The notes: generated from the sequence alone by a model not told the origin. Positions 32,298 through 43,552 are shown, counted from the stretch's first letter. The stretch is DNA of 64,000 nt from Clarkia xantiana subsp. parviflora (GCA_036873135.1 JAPTYO010000017.1:2604001-2668000); one strand, 5' to 3'. A program made the numbers and translations.

Positions 32298-34917
32298 GTG
32301 TCTTCCAACTCCGAACCTCTCGATATTTCGAGGATAACCACCGAATCCGAAAGGGAGGTGTTTGTCTCCGCTGGGCAAGTATCAGCGGGGATCCGATTCC
32401 CCTTCTGTGGGGACATAGTCGAGATGTGTAAATATTACAAAACACATCCGACTACTTTCTCCCCCCACGCCATCTGCGTGTGGAATGCCTTCCGCGTCCT
32501 TTGCTTCCGTCAACAATGGCCCTATAGCCACCGACTTTTCCGGACCTTCTATGGATTGAAGTGCAATGATGTCGGGGTCTGTGCCTTCTACCCGAAGATG
32601 CCTAAGTGGAGCAAGGCGCAGCTCTCCCGCTGTAGCTGGACTGGTGACACATGGAAGGTCGCCAAAGGTCGGGGGCTCATAACCGACTCGGGGCCCGACA
32701 ACAATTGCTGGAAGAAGAATTACTTCTTTATTCGGAACAGCACCATTCCGTGGCCCCGATGGGAGGTTGGGGCAGACCCTCCTCCCGCTTTTCACACTTA
32801 CTCCGAGGAGGATTTCCAGATTCTCCACTGTATCCAGCTCTACCGCTGGGGGGATTCTTTTGCCCCCCACGATGCCAACTCTATCGGGGAGCGGGACCTG
32901 GTTCTGACCGGGATCCGACCCTTGATGTTGCTTCCGGGGGTCAACTCTTCGACGGCCCTTCCACCTTGTTCCTTGGGTAATATTCTAATCGCATTTTCGT
33001 TTTTGTTTTTGCAGCTAAGAAGGTATCATTCCTGACCAATCTCGTGCTTAAGCAGGCAGAGACCGATGCTGTCCAACGCCCCGCGAGGAAGAGGAAGTCT
33101 TCGAAGAGGGCCACCTCCTCATCGGCACCTCCGACCTCGGAGCAGATCAAGCGGGCCCGGGTGGAGAAGATGGAGCAAATCTTCAACACCAAGACTCCCG
33201 AGGAAGGTAAACAGCTCCGCTTAGCAATTCGATTATACAGGAGGCGTATTCCCAAGGAGTTAATCCCCTCCGATAAGGGAGCCAGGATCGAGGGGATCAA
33301 ACGCATCCTGCAAGGAGAAACTCCCCACATTCTCAAAGCGGGTTACTACAATTATTACGGGAAGGACCAGTATCTCTCCCGTCGCGTCACCTGGTGTTAA
33401 GATCCTGATCAACTTCCTGATTTTCTTTCTGAAGCTTCTCGTCCTCCAGCTGCAGGTCAATCTGGAGCTGGAGCTTCGGCGGAGGTGCCACCCTCCGACG
33501 CCCGGGTCGGAGAGCCCCTCCTTTCTCTTCCGTCGGGTGATGGACCTGGATGTCTCTCATTCTTCTTAGGAGGCGAGCGAGGGTCAGCCCCTTGTTCGTC
33601 GTCGGGGAGCGAGGCAGACCCTGCTGGAGCCATCTTCCGAAGGGCTGCCTCCATCTTCTTCGGCACAGCAGCTTTCGCCGATCTTGAGCCTGATTCCTGA
33701 GGGGGCGACGGGTTCTCATGGCGGCTCGGAGGCCCGCACCTCCGACACTCAGGGCGTCGTTCCCCCTCTCCTCTTAGACGGGAGCTTCTACCAGGTTTAC
33801 ACCCCCAACCAGGCGGCGGCTCCCGGGACTCCGATTGAATCATTGCGGGCGGTCCCGCTGCATCGAGATGATGTATCATCGGAACTGGGTCTGCACCTGC
33901 TGGCAGGTTCAGTTCCGCCATCTATGAAGCTTCCGCTTTCCTTTGCTCGAGAGGACATCCACGCGGACATTCGCAACATGGCCGTTCGTCGTGTGGAGGT
34001 AAGGTTTCCTGTTTTTACACTTAGTACATATAAGGCAGAATATTCTCGGGTACTGACCTCTTCCTTTCTTCTTCACAGGAAATAGCGGACCAACACCGCT
34101 GTTTCAGGTATTTCCTGGCCCTAGAGGAGTCCCTGGAGCAGGAGCGAGCCAAGGCGGCCCTCGAGGTCTTGGCCAAGCTCAAGGAGGATCTGGCCGCCTC
34201 CGAATCGTCGAGGGGTAAGTTGGTTAAGGAGCAGGCCCTCCTTAACCAGAAGACTCGGGACCTCCTGAGGCAGGTCCACGATTTCGAGAGGTTGCTGAAG
34301 CAGGAGCGTCAAAGGCTCAATGAAGAGAAGCAGGGGCGCTTGGAGGATCGGGACAGGCTTGTCCTCGAGAAGAAGGCCCTTGAGGATGCTAAGGCGGGGC
34401 TGGAGGCTGAGAAGGTCCTTCTCACCAACCGGTCCCAACAGATGGAGCGGGAGATTGCCGAGTTCCCTGTCAAGCTGGCTGAAGCTGAGGCCAAGGGTCG
34501 GGAAGATTATCGGGGCTCCGAGGCTTTCCAAGTAGATACGGTGAAGTTCTGTACGGCGGAGGTGGAGACCACACTGCTTAATGCTGTCGAGGAGCTCCAT
34601 CTGGAGTATGGTGGTGCCATCGATTTCACCAAGTCTCAGACCCTCGCCCCCTTCGCGGAGAGGTATTTCAACCTTTCCGAGGAGAGCGACGGGGCCAACA
34701 CCCCCGAGGTGGCAGCGGGTGCTGAAGGCACGGTGGCGCCTCCAAGTGCAGACCTCCCGCAACTGAGCTCTCGATGATCGACCCTTCACCAGCTGATTTC
34801 CCAGAGTCCGATCCTCCCGCGGCCAATCTTCCAGGATCCGATCCTCCGATCGCGGAGCCTTCTGCCACAGACCTCGTGGACCCTGCTCCCCTAGACGCTG
34901 CCAAGGATCAAGCTTAG
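32298..34917 (+). pseudogene. Antisense gene of B, multi-exon (putative gypsy-type transposon domain plus coiled coil)
   Basis: Plus-strand gene antisense to B, starting within 40 bases of the purine tract; no ATG is evident at the 5' end (the frame opens at GTG). Exon 1 (32298 to about 32976) encodes a domain resembling the 'putative gypsy type transposon' family, with GIRFPFC, ICVWNAFRVLC, LFRTFYG and NYFFIRNSTIPWPRW. A short intron ends in a T-rich tract and CAG at 33014. Then come a basic segment (RPARKRKSSKRA), a serine/proline-rich exon with TAG at 33567-33569, and an 80-bp intron (33999-34078, GTAAGG..CACAG) joining VRRVE to EIADQHRC in frame. The last exon is a coiled coil. A one-base shift near 34756 ends the frame early; the natural stop is probably TAG 34915-34917. 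Cellular role unknown. Confidence 0.75.
33999..34078 (+). other. 80-bp intron in antisense gene of B
   Basis: GTAAGG donor after GTGGAG and a TTCTTCACAG acceptor with a pyrimidine-rich tract. Removal keeps the reading frame across VRRVE and EIADQHRC. A has a homologous intron with the same donor, supporting a spliced antisense transcript. Confidence 0.75.
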
Positions 34918-35010
34918 TCGCTTTATTTTTGAATCCTTGTAATTTCCTTCGTTTGTCGTGAACCTTTTGGATCTTTATAATATCAATCTCTTTCGGTTCC
35001 GATTATCGCT

Positions 35011-35615
35011 GCACTTAAGGCGATTCGATGATACCACTTAAGAGTGATTTTAACGCGTCACTTAAGACATTTTACTCGCACCACTTAAGGCGATTTAATC
35101 GTGCCACTTAAGGCGAAACCACGCCACTTAAGGCGATTTAATCGTGCCGCTTAAGGCGAAACCTCGCCACTTAAGGCAAAACCATGCCACTTAAGGCGAA
35201 ACCACGCCACTTAAGGCGAAACCACGCCACTTACGGCAAAACCACGCCACTTAAGGCGATATAATTGCACCCCTTAAGGCGAAACTACACCACTTAAGGC
35301 GGAACCACACTAGTTAAGGCGATTTAGATACACCACTTAAGGCGATACTACACCACTTAAAGCGATTTAGCTACACCACTTAAGGCGATTTAAGCATACT
35401 TAGAATGATAAGTCTAAGCACAATCTGGTCGGAAGCAACCTCTTTATTCATTGATGGCCTAAAGCCTGTTTACGTCAAATTAAAACAATAAACAACTTGC
35501 ACCACTGAAGGCGACTTCGATAAACGACTTGCACCACTGAAGGCGACTTAGTAAACAACTTGCACCATTGAAGGCGACTTAACAAACAACTTGCACCACT
35601 GAAGGCGACTTAATA
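35011..35615. repeat. Tandem repeats after pol in B (inverted copy)
   Basis: Inverse-complement counterparts of the A series: CACCACTTAAGGCGA-type units (35011-35400) and CACCACTGAAGGCGACTT-type units (35495-35615). Unit order and spacing differ from A, so the arrays changed independently. Confidence 0.88.
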
Positions 35616-35639
35616 TCAAGCATGACATTTCTTCAAGTG

Positions 35640-36814
35640 TTCGCCACTGAAAGAATGCTTCAACACATTGCCATCGAGGTCTTCCAACTTATACACATTT
35701 CGAGCTGGCATCCCACGACCTTATAAGGTCCTTCCCATTTTGGTGACATCTTGTTGATCCGATCCAAAAGGGTAAATTTGTTGCGACGCCAGACTAGTTC
35801 CCCGAAAAAGAACTGTCGAGACTTGACTCGTCGATTATAATATCGGGTCGTTGCCAAGCGCATCCGAGCCTGGGTCTCCTCAGCACTCTACCTCTTCTCT
35901 TCGACAAGTCCAAGTCCAGACGCCTCATTTTATCGTTCGACAGAGGTTCGTAATACCTCGTCCGATGGGATGCCACAGCTATTTCGACGGGAGCGACTGC
36001 TTCCGTGCCATAAACAAGACCAAACAGAGTCTCTCCAGTCGATCGTTTGGGTGTCGTTCTAACAGCCCAAAGCACATTTTCCAGCTCATCCAGCCATTTG
36101 CCCTTCAAGGCATGGAGTCTCTTCTTCAGGCCATCCATCACGATCTTGTTGGCTGACTCCACCATTCCATTGGTTTGAGCATGACGGACAGAGGCTGTCC
36201 GATTCTCAATTTTCAGTTCTTCCAGGTACTCCTTCCACTGGGCCCCGTTAAACGGGGGGCCGTTATCGCTGATCAGTACCTTGGGGATCCCGTATCGGGA
36301 TATGATATGGGTCTGGAGGAATTCGAGGATATGGTTCCCCGTTGTCTTGGCCAACGCCTTAGCTTCTATCCATTTCGAGAAGTAATCAATAGCCACGACT
36401 AAATATCGGCACTGACCTTTTGCAACTGGAAGGGGTCCCACCAAATCGATTCCCCATTGCGCGAAGGGCCAAGCACTCTTGATGGACGTCAGATCGGCAG
36501 CTGGAGCCACGATATTCGGGGCGTACCTTTGGCAAGCGTCACATGATCAGACTAGCATCGTCGCCTCCTTATTCATTGAGGGCTAGTAATAGCCCAGGTT
36601 CAGCACTTTCCTCACGATGGATCGGACACCTTCATGACAAGCCAAGTGTCCTTCGTGCACCTCCCTAAGGATCCGATCTGTGTCAGGCACAGCCACACAT
36701 TTCAAGTAAGGAGTTAAATACCCCTTTTTATACAGCTGATTGTCCACCATCACATAATTGGGCACTATTCGGCGTATTTTGCCGACTGCTACTTCATCAT
36801 CGGGGACTGCCCCC
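35640..36814 (-). pseudogene. Integrase fragment of B
   Basis: Minus-strand integrase starting inside the N-terminal part (TGAVPDDEVAVGKIRR region) at 36814. The zinc region has stops near 36545-36590. The catalytic core frame 35794-36510 has GIDLVGP, ISDNGPPF and MVESANK, so the catalytic Asp, Asp and Glu are present. A frameshift before 35863 moves the C-terminal block (35660-35863). The upstream break coincides with insertion of E. Confidence 0.88.
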
Positions 36815-37240
36815 TGTTGGATCACGGTGGAACTCCGGTACGGTCCTTGACGGCGATCCTAGCTCCTTCGCTCCACGTGGTCCTGCAAATAGGGGATAGA
36901 CCGGGCGGTGACCCAGAATCCCTCTCCGATGCTTAAATGAGTATCTCGTAAACAGTGGCAAGCAGGAATCTCAAAGTGTATATCACAACCTAATTGATCC
37001 GAGGTGACCTCTGCCCTTTTATAGGCGGAGAGGTACCTCAGTTACCTGGTGAACCGCTGGGGGTGGTTAGCCCGTATTCCGCGTATCTCGGGCATGATCC
37101 CTTCTATCTAGGCCATGATCTCGCTTATCTCGGCCACGCCCCGCGTATCTCGGCCACGCTCCGCGTATCTTAACTACGCTCCGCGTATCTCGGCCACGCC
37201 CCGCGTATCTTGGCCTTAACCTCTGATAGCAAGTCCCGAC
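36815..37240 (-). mobile_element. Element E: LTR fragment of the C family, inverted
   Basis: 426 bp of an LTR in minus orientation. Its end CCAACA lies at 36815, abutting the integrase of B. Its first roughly 275 bases are missing where the C LTR starts at 37241. A TATAAAAG box (minus) is at 37016-37023. U3 contains about six 21-bp repeats with CGCGTATCTCGGCCACG (37085-37215). It is similar to the LTR of C, so E is a separate copy of that family, inserted in B and later split by C. Confidence 0.8.
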
Positions 37241-37952
37241 TGATGGGACCGACTATAGTCGTTAGGCCCTTTAAACGGCGAGGAAACGGTAAACAGGCCC
37301 AGAGTAAAGGTCAAGATGACTTTGGAGAAGGGTCCCGACGAAGGGAGTCCCGACGAAATAAGGTCCCGACAGAGTCGGTCCCGACAGTTGAGCTAGAAGC
37401 TCCCGATGAGAAGCCTTTAAGTAGGCCCCGATGATGAATCCCTGAGAATGATAGGCCCTGTCACGATGACGAGGGGCCCCGAGCGGTGACACAACGAGAT
37501 AACTCTGGAGTCCCCGACGGGAGTCGGGACTCGGTATCAGAGGACAAGGCCAAGATATGCGGGGCGTGGCCGAGATACGCGGAACGTGGTTAAGATACAC
37601 GGAGCGTGGCCGAGATACGCGGGGCATGGCTAAGATACACGAGATCATGGTCTAGATAGACGGGATCACCTCCGAGATATACGGGATACGGGCTAACCAT
37701 CTCTAACGGTTCGCCAGGTACCTGAGGCATCTCTCTGCCTATAAAAGGGCAGGAGATCACCTCAGAAAGACTTACGTTGAGTTGAATATACTTTTGAGAT
37801 TATTGCTTGCCAGTCATACGTGAGACTCATTTAAGCATCGGAGAGGGATTCTGGGTCACCGCCCGGTCTATCCCCTCTTGCAGGGTTACGTGGAGCAAAG
37901 GAGCTAGGATTGCCGTCAAGATCCGTACCGGAAGTTCCACCGTGATCCAACA
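37241..37952 (+). repeat. C 5' LTR (712 bp)
   Basis: Starts TGATGGGACCGACTATAG and ends GTGATCCAACA. TATAAAAG is at 37740-37747 and GCATCGGAGAGGG at 37835-37847. Tandem 21-bp units around GAGATACGCGGGGCGTGGCC occupy 37550-37690. The ends match those of A; the centre is diverged. Confidence 0.9.
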
Positions 37953-37953
37953 C

Positions 37954-37971
37954 TGGCGCCGTCTGTGGGAA
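37954..37971 (+). other. C primer binding site
   Basis: TGGCGCCGTCTGTGGGAA, one base after the LTR end and identical to that of A. Confidence 0.88.
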
Positions 37972-37988
37972 TCAAACAAAAAGCTGAT

Positions 37989-39061
37989 ATGCCTTCTACT
38001 CGATCGATGGCGGCTGGCAAGAACAGAAGAGGACAATCCGGTGGTTCCCGTCACCCCGCTGCAACGAACCTGAATTCAGTACCAGAAAAGGGGAAAACCA
38101 GAACCATCCCCCGGCTGAGCTCTCCCAGACAGGAGGACACAATGGATCGCATCCCGAAGATGTTGCCCCTCAACACCAGGACAACAGGGGGCAGGAGGCT
38201 CCCCCAGCTGCAGATTTGACAAGGGCCGTGGCAGAGGCCATGCCCATGTTTCTGGCGGCTGTAGAGGCTCTCTTGGACCGAAGAGAGGCTGCGAGGAGGC
38301 AGGAGGAGATGCCCCCGTTGGAGGAAGCAACCCTACCAACAGAGGGTCGGAACGCACAGGAAGCCCCGCCCCGAGACCAGGACAGAGGTAGGGCAACTGG
38401 TCAGCCGGAAAGGTTCGTGGTTGATGGGCCAGGACCAGTACAGCACAGGACCATTCCCCTGAATGGTCCCATCACTCCCGACCAAGTGGTAAAGATCGTG
38501 AACATCTGTATGGGAGAACAAAAGCCGCTGGTGTCAGAGCTAAGGGATCGATCCACTCATCCCTTTGTTCCCCGACTAATAGACACCCTCGCCCCGCCAG
38601 GGCTGGGTATCCCCGAGATTAAGGAGTATGATGGTGAAGGAGACCCAGTCCGTCATGTCCTGAAGCATCTTATGGCATGTCTGGGTAGAGCCCCGAATGA
38701 AGACATAGTGTGTACACTGTTTCCAAACACACTTGGAGAAAGAGCCCTGACCTGGTTCTTTAGTCTGCCCCCAGGCTGCATTACCTGCTGGGCGGACATG
38801 CACGACCATTTCATTCGACAATACCAGGGCCGTAGGCGTTTGTTGAAGAGCGTGAGGTCCCTGACCCAGGTGGTGCAGAGGCCCGACGAATCGCTGGCTC
38901 ATTATTACCAGCGGTACACAGCCAGCGTAGCAGAGATAGACGAAGAAATCTCGGAGGGCGAAACCATCCGCACCTTCATTCGGAACCTGACAGCCCCCTA
39001 TGGCTCCGACCTGATGCACAGCGTGGCTGAGAAGGCTGTATGGAACATGGAGGCATTGTAG
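37989..39061 (+). pseudogene. gag: gag of C (frameshift and stop)
   Basis: The capsid protein gene. ATG at 37989 gives MPSTRSMAAGKN, matching the start in A (MTSTRSMAGKQ). The frame changes between about 38095 and 38216. 38216-39058 then encodes the capsid core with QRPDESLAHYYQRYTA and FIRNLTAPYGSDLMH. A TAG at 39059-39061 replaces the CAG found in A; the same frame continues to the zinc motif and protease. A CAG-to-TAG change is typical of cytosine deamination. Confidence 0.88.
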
Positions 39062-39067
39062 AAGAGG

Positions 39068-40506
39068 GTGAAACGGCAGATCGATATCCAGGAGTCAAAA
39101 ATAGCCGCGGGAGAACTGGAGCCCCCAAAGTCGAACAAAGGGAAACAGTCAAGTAAACCCTTCGACGATCGTAAGTCAAAAGGTAAACCCGACAGTGGTA
39201 AGAATCGAGGACGTCCGGATCGGAAGGAAGACAGACGTTCTTCAAGAAAAGACAAGCGGGAGGATTTTGAAATTCCTCTCAACTGCTCCATGGCGGAAGT
39301 GCTGACAGTCATGGAACGACAAGGTATCTCCAGGTACCCCCCGAAGAAAGATGGAGAATTCCTGGGGTCCCGCACAGATCGCTATTGTCGGTTTCACCGC
39401 GCAAATGGCCACGACACCAATCACTGCCGGGAACTGAAGAAGGAGATTGAAAAGCTAATCCAGAAGGGAAAGCTCAAGGAATTCGTCGGGAACAAACGAT
39501 GCCGGTCCCGCTCTCGGTCCCGATCGCGGTCCCGTTCCCGATCCCGCGACCGGTCCCCGAAAAAGAAGAGAACTGATCCAGAGTCATCTGGTGCTCGCAA
39601 GGAGAGACGAGTCATCAACGTGATTCATGGAGGATTTGCTGCTGGAGGTGATACCTCATCCGCCCGAGAGGTCTATGCCTCTAGGATCCCTACGGCGGTG
39701 GTACTGGGTAAGAGGTCCCGATCTTGGACCTTGAAAGAAGAGATGGTAATCTCCTTCTCGTCGGAGGACCTCATAGGCGTAGAGACTCCGCACGACGATG
39801 CCTTGGTGGTAACCTTGGATGTAGACGGGTTCGAAATGAAGAGAATTCTAATCGACGGAGGGAGCTCCTCCGACATTCTGTTCATGGACGCGCTGGAGGC
39901 TATGGGGAAAACAAAGAAAGATCTGAAGGAAGCAAACTTCCCGATGGTCGGGTTCTCTGGCTCAACCTCCTACCTGCTAGGAGTAATCACCTTACCAGTG
40001 GAGTTTGGTAGTGGGTGGATATCAGAAAGGAGGAACGTGGAGTTTGTCGTGGTTGATTCCGCGGGAACCTACAACGCGATTATCGGGAGAACCACCATCA
40101 ATCCCCTGATGGCGGTTGCCTCGACTGTGCACCAGAAGATGAAGTTCCCGACCGACCACGGAGTCGGGGAGGTCAAAGGCGACCAGGTGGCTTCCCGAAA
40201 GTGCTATGTCAATGCCATCCGGAGGAGGAGGCGAGAGGCTATGACTGTCCTCCAGACAGACACAGATCCCAGAGAAGAGTTTGGGCGTCCCGCCCCCGTA
40301 GAAGATCTGAAAGAAGTCGAGATCGATGGACCCCAGAGGAAGGTGAAAATCGGGTCTGCTCTAACTGAAGAGACAGCCCAAAAATTGGTGGAGTTTTTGA
40401 AGGAGTTCAAGGAGCTGTTTGCCTGGTCCCCTAGCGATATGCCAGGAATCAGCCCCGATGTGATCGTGCACGAGCTGAAGATAGACCCCGCGATCAAGCC
40501 TATCAC
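39068..40506 (+). pseudogene. Gag C-terminus, RS repeat, protease and linker of C
   Basis: One open frame continuous with gag apart from the TAG. Order: basic linker; zinc-knuckle-like CRFH..GHDTNHC (about residue 105); arginine-serine repeat (about 140-160); aspartic protease with DGGSSSDIL (about residue 260) and IIGRTTIN; linker to RT. The protease active-site Asp is intact. The frame is lost near 40510 through a 40-bp deletion relative to A (AAGG to GTGGGC), not a multiple of three. Gag and protease are in one frame in this family. Confidence 0.88.
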
Positions 40507-40518
40507 ACAGAAAAGGAA

Positions 40519-40935
40519 GTGGGCAGGTTGCTCGATGCGGGGTTCATTAAGGAGCTCCGATTCCAGACTTGGGTGGCCAATCCAGTGCTGGTAAAGAAGA
40601 CCAACGGGAAATGGCGAATGTGCGTGGACTTCCGCGACCTAAACAAGGCTTGCCCAAAAGATTGCTATCCACTCCCGAGGATTGACCAGCTGGTGGATGC
40701 CACATCGGGACATGAGCTGTTGAGTTTCATGGAAGCGTATTCAGGCTACAACCAGATCAAGATGGCCAAGGAAGACGCCCCCCACACAGCGTTCTACGCA
40801 GACAGTGACATCTATCACTACGATGTCATGCCTTTCGGGTTGATCAATGCCGGGGCAACCTACCAGCGAATGGTGAATAAGCTGTTTGGAGATATGCTGG
40901 GAGAAACTATGGAAGCCTACGTGATGATATGCTGG
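40519..40935 (+). pseudogene. Reverse transcriptase N-terminal half of C
   Basis: After the 40-bp deletion the RT frame resumes with FRDLNKACPKDCYPLP. The motif with the first catalytic Asp reads FMEAYSGYNQI: the codon at 40732-40734 is GAA, where A has GAC. MPFGLINAGATYQR follows. Within the YVDD box (40918-40926) one base is missing compared with A, so the frame breaks at the active site. Either change alone would be expected to abolish RT activity. Confidence 0.88.
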
Positions 40936-42300
40936 TGAAGTCCCGACAAGCCGAGGATCATGTGCACAACCTTACCATGGCGTTTGAGCGGATGAGGCTC
41001 CATCAAGTTCGCTTGAACCCGACGAAATGCGCCTTCGGAGTTCACTCAGGGAAGTTTTTAGGCTTCATGGTGAGCCAAAGAGGAATTGAAGTGAATCCAG
41101 AGAAACTGAGGGCAATCGAGGAGATGCAGTCTCCGATCAACCATCGGGAGGTGCAAGTGTTGAATGGCCGACTAGCTGCAATGAATCGCTTCTTATCCAA
41201 AGCCAGCGACAGATCAATGCCGTTATTTGAAGTCTTGAGGGCCAACAAAAAATTCGAATGGACCGCTGAATGTGAAGAAGCGTTCCAAGCACTCAAGCAA
41301 CACCTTCGCACACTCCCGCCGCTAGCGAAACCGGTTCCAGGCGAGCTGCTCTTCCTTTATTTGGCTGTTTCTGAATTTTCCATTAGCTCTGTGTTAGTAA
41401 AGATTGTCGAGGGTAATCAAGTCCCCGTCTATTATGTAAGCAAGGCATTTGCCAAATCTGAATTGAACTATCCCGCCGTTGAGAAGTACCTCTTTGCGTT
41501 GATAATTACTGCTCGGAAGCTAAGGCCATATTTCCACGCACACGAGATCACTGTGCTAACGAACCAGCCTTTGAAACATTTTTTGAACCGACCGGATGCG
41601 TCGTGGAGATTGGTGAAGTGGGCAGTAGAGCTCAGTGAGTTTCGAATACACTTTGCTCCAAGAACGGCCATCAAGGGCCAGGCATTTGCGGGCTTTATAG
41701 CAGAATCTACAGCCCCCGATCTAGAAGAAACGGGCCCTGTAGAGGGGGCAACCATAGAGGTCCCGACAGAAGAACAACCAGAGAGGGCAGAGCAATCAGA
41801 ACAGCCAAACAAGGAAAATACCTGGGAGATGTACACGGATGGCTCCGCGAGTTCAGACGGATCAGGAGCGGGATTTTTGTTGATACCGCCGGGTGAAGGT
41901 GAACCGCTCCGATATGCTTTGGCTTTAACATTCAAGGCCACAAACAACGAAGCGGAGTACGAAGCTCTTATCACGGGCCTAAAAATCGCTAAAGGCACTG
42001 GAATCGATCACTTGAGAGTGAAGTGCGACGCAGCGTTAATCGTGAACCAAGTTCAAGGGCGATACGAAGCAAGGAGTCCGATAATGAAAAAGTATCTGCG
42101 AGAAGTACAAGCCCTGAAAGAGAGCTTCAAAAGCTTCGATATCGAGGCTATTCCAAGGGAGGAGAACGTAGAGGCAGACGCCTTGAGTAAATTTGCCCTG
42201 GGGGCACCCTTGGAAGAAAATCGGAAGGTGCACTTCCTGGAGAAGGTGATCTTATCAAACATCGACCCAACACAGGTATGCGCCATCGAGACAAAATCGG
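40929..42300 (+). pseudogene. RT C-terminus, first and second RNase H of C
   Basis: The frame after the YVDD lesion is open throughout. It starts with the RT thumb and connection (FLGFMVSQRGIEVNPEK). The first RNase H has lost its catalytic Asp (LYLAVSEFSISSVL). A spacer rich in Glu and Pro follows (about residues 255-300). The second RNase H has MYTDGSASSDGSGAGF, NNEAEYEAL, CDAALIVNQVQGRYE and VEADALSKF with all four acidic residues. This dual-RNase H arrangement defines Tat elements; the second domain is presumed to be the active one. Confidence 0.88.
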
Positions 42301-43550
42301 AGGAAGTGCCCACTTGGATGACCCTGATAGTCGCATATTTGACTACGGGGGCAGTCCCCGAGGATAAGGTAGCAGCAGACAGGATATGTCGGATCGCATC
42401 TAATTATGTGATGCTGGACAATCAGCTGTACAAAAAGGGCTGGTTCTCGACTCCGTACCTGAAGTGTGTAGCAGAACCCGACACCAACCGAATCCTGAAG
42501 GAAATGCATGAGGGGATCGCGGCTTGTCACGAAGGGGCCCGATCCATTTTGAGGAAGGTGTTGAACTTAGGCTACTATTGGCCCACGATGAACAAAGAAG
42601 CAACGACGTTGGTCCGATAATGCGACGCGTGCCAGAGGTACGCCCCGAGTATCGTGGCTCCGGCTGCCAACCTAACATCCATCAAGAGCGCTTGGCCCTT
42701 CGCGCAGTGGGGCATCGACTTGGTAGGACCTCTTCCACAAGCACAAGGACAATGTAAGTATTTACTTGTAGCTATCGATTATTTTTCGAAATGGATAGAG
42801 GCGAAGTCATTGGCCAGAACAACAGGGAACCAGATCGTCAAGTTCCTCCAAACCCACATCGTGTCCAGATACGGGATTCCTAAGGTGGTGATCAGCGAAA
42901 ATGGCCCACCATTTAACGGCTCTCAGGTGAGGGAGTATCTGGAAGAATTGAACATTGAGCATCGGACCGCCTCCGTACGCCATGCTCAGACTAATGGCCA
43001 GGTAGAGTCAGCCAACAAAATCGTGATGGATGGCCTGAAGAAGAGGGTCTATGCCTTGAAGGGCAAATGGCTGAACGAACTAGAAAACGTACTTTGGGTT
43101 GTTAGAACGACACCCAAACGATCAACAGGGGAGACTCCGTTTGGCCTCGTTTATGGCACGGAAGCTGTCGCTCCTGTGGAGGTAGCTGTGGCATCCCATC
43201 GGATGAGATATTATGAGCCCCTGACGAACGATGAAATGAGACGCCTGGACTTGGACCTACTCGAAGAGAAAAGGCGGGAAGCCGATGAAGTCCAAGCACG
43301 AATGCGCTTAGCGACGGCCAGGTACTATAATCGGCGAGTGAAGTCCCGACAGTTCTTCGTCGGGGAGCTGGTTTGGCGTCGCAACGAGTTCACCCTTTTG
43401 GATCGAATCAACAAGATGTCGCCAAAATGGGAAGGACCTTATAAGGTCGTGGGGATGCCGGGCCCGAATGCATACAAATTGGAAGACCTCGATGGCAGAG
43501 CGTTAAAGCATTCTTTTAGTGGCGAACACTTGAAGAAACACCATGCTTGA
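42301..43550 (+). pseudogene. Integrase of C (one stop, one catalytic substitution)
   Basis: In frame with the RNase H. The zinc region HEGIAACHEGARS is followed by a TAA at 42618-42620, just before CDACQRY. The core has GIDLVGP (Asp) and QVESANK (Glu), but the middle motif reads ISENGPPF: the codon at 42897-42899 is GAA where A and B have an Asp codon. The C-terminal region ends naturally with the GEHLKKHHA tail and TGA at 43548-43550. Two defects suggest a dead enzyme. Confidence 0.9.
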
Positions 43551-43552
43551 AG

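Larger units (their letters stand above)
31615..36814 (-). mobile_element. Element B: Tat-lineage element inserted in A, 5' part missing
   Basis: Minus-strand copy of the same family as A. It has a 3' LTR (31615-32262), purine tract, complete antisense gene, tandem repeats and the integrase up to 36814, where the end of LTR fragment E (CCAACA on the minus strand) abuts it. Everything 5' of the integrase start is absent from the window. B lies inside the antisense gene of A. Confidence 0.88.

Noticed and set aside
32977..33014. 38-bp intron in the antisense gene of B
   Set aside because: It keeps the frame and has a good acceptor, but 38 bases is below the usual plant minimum; an upstream donor at 32940 does not keep the frame. 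Left open and not listed as a feature.
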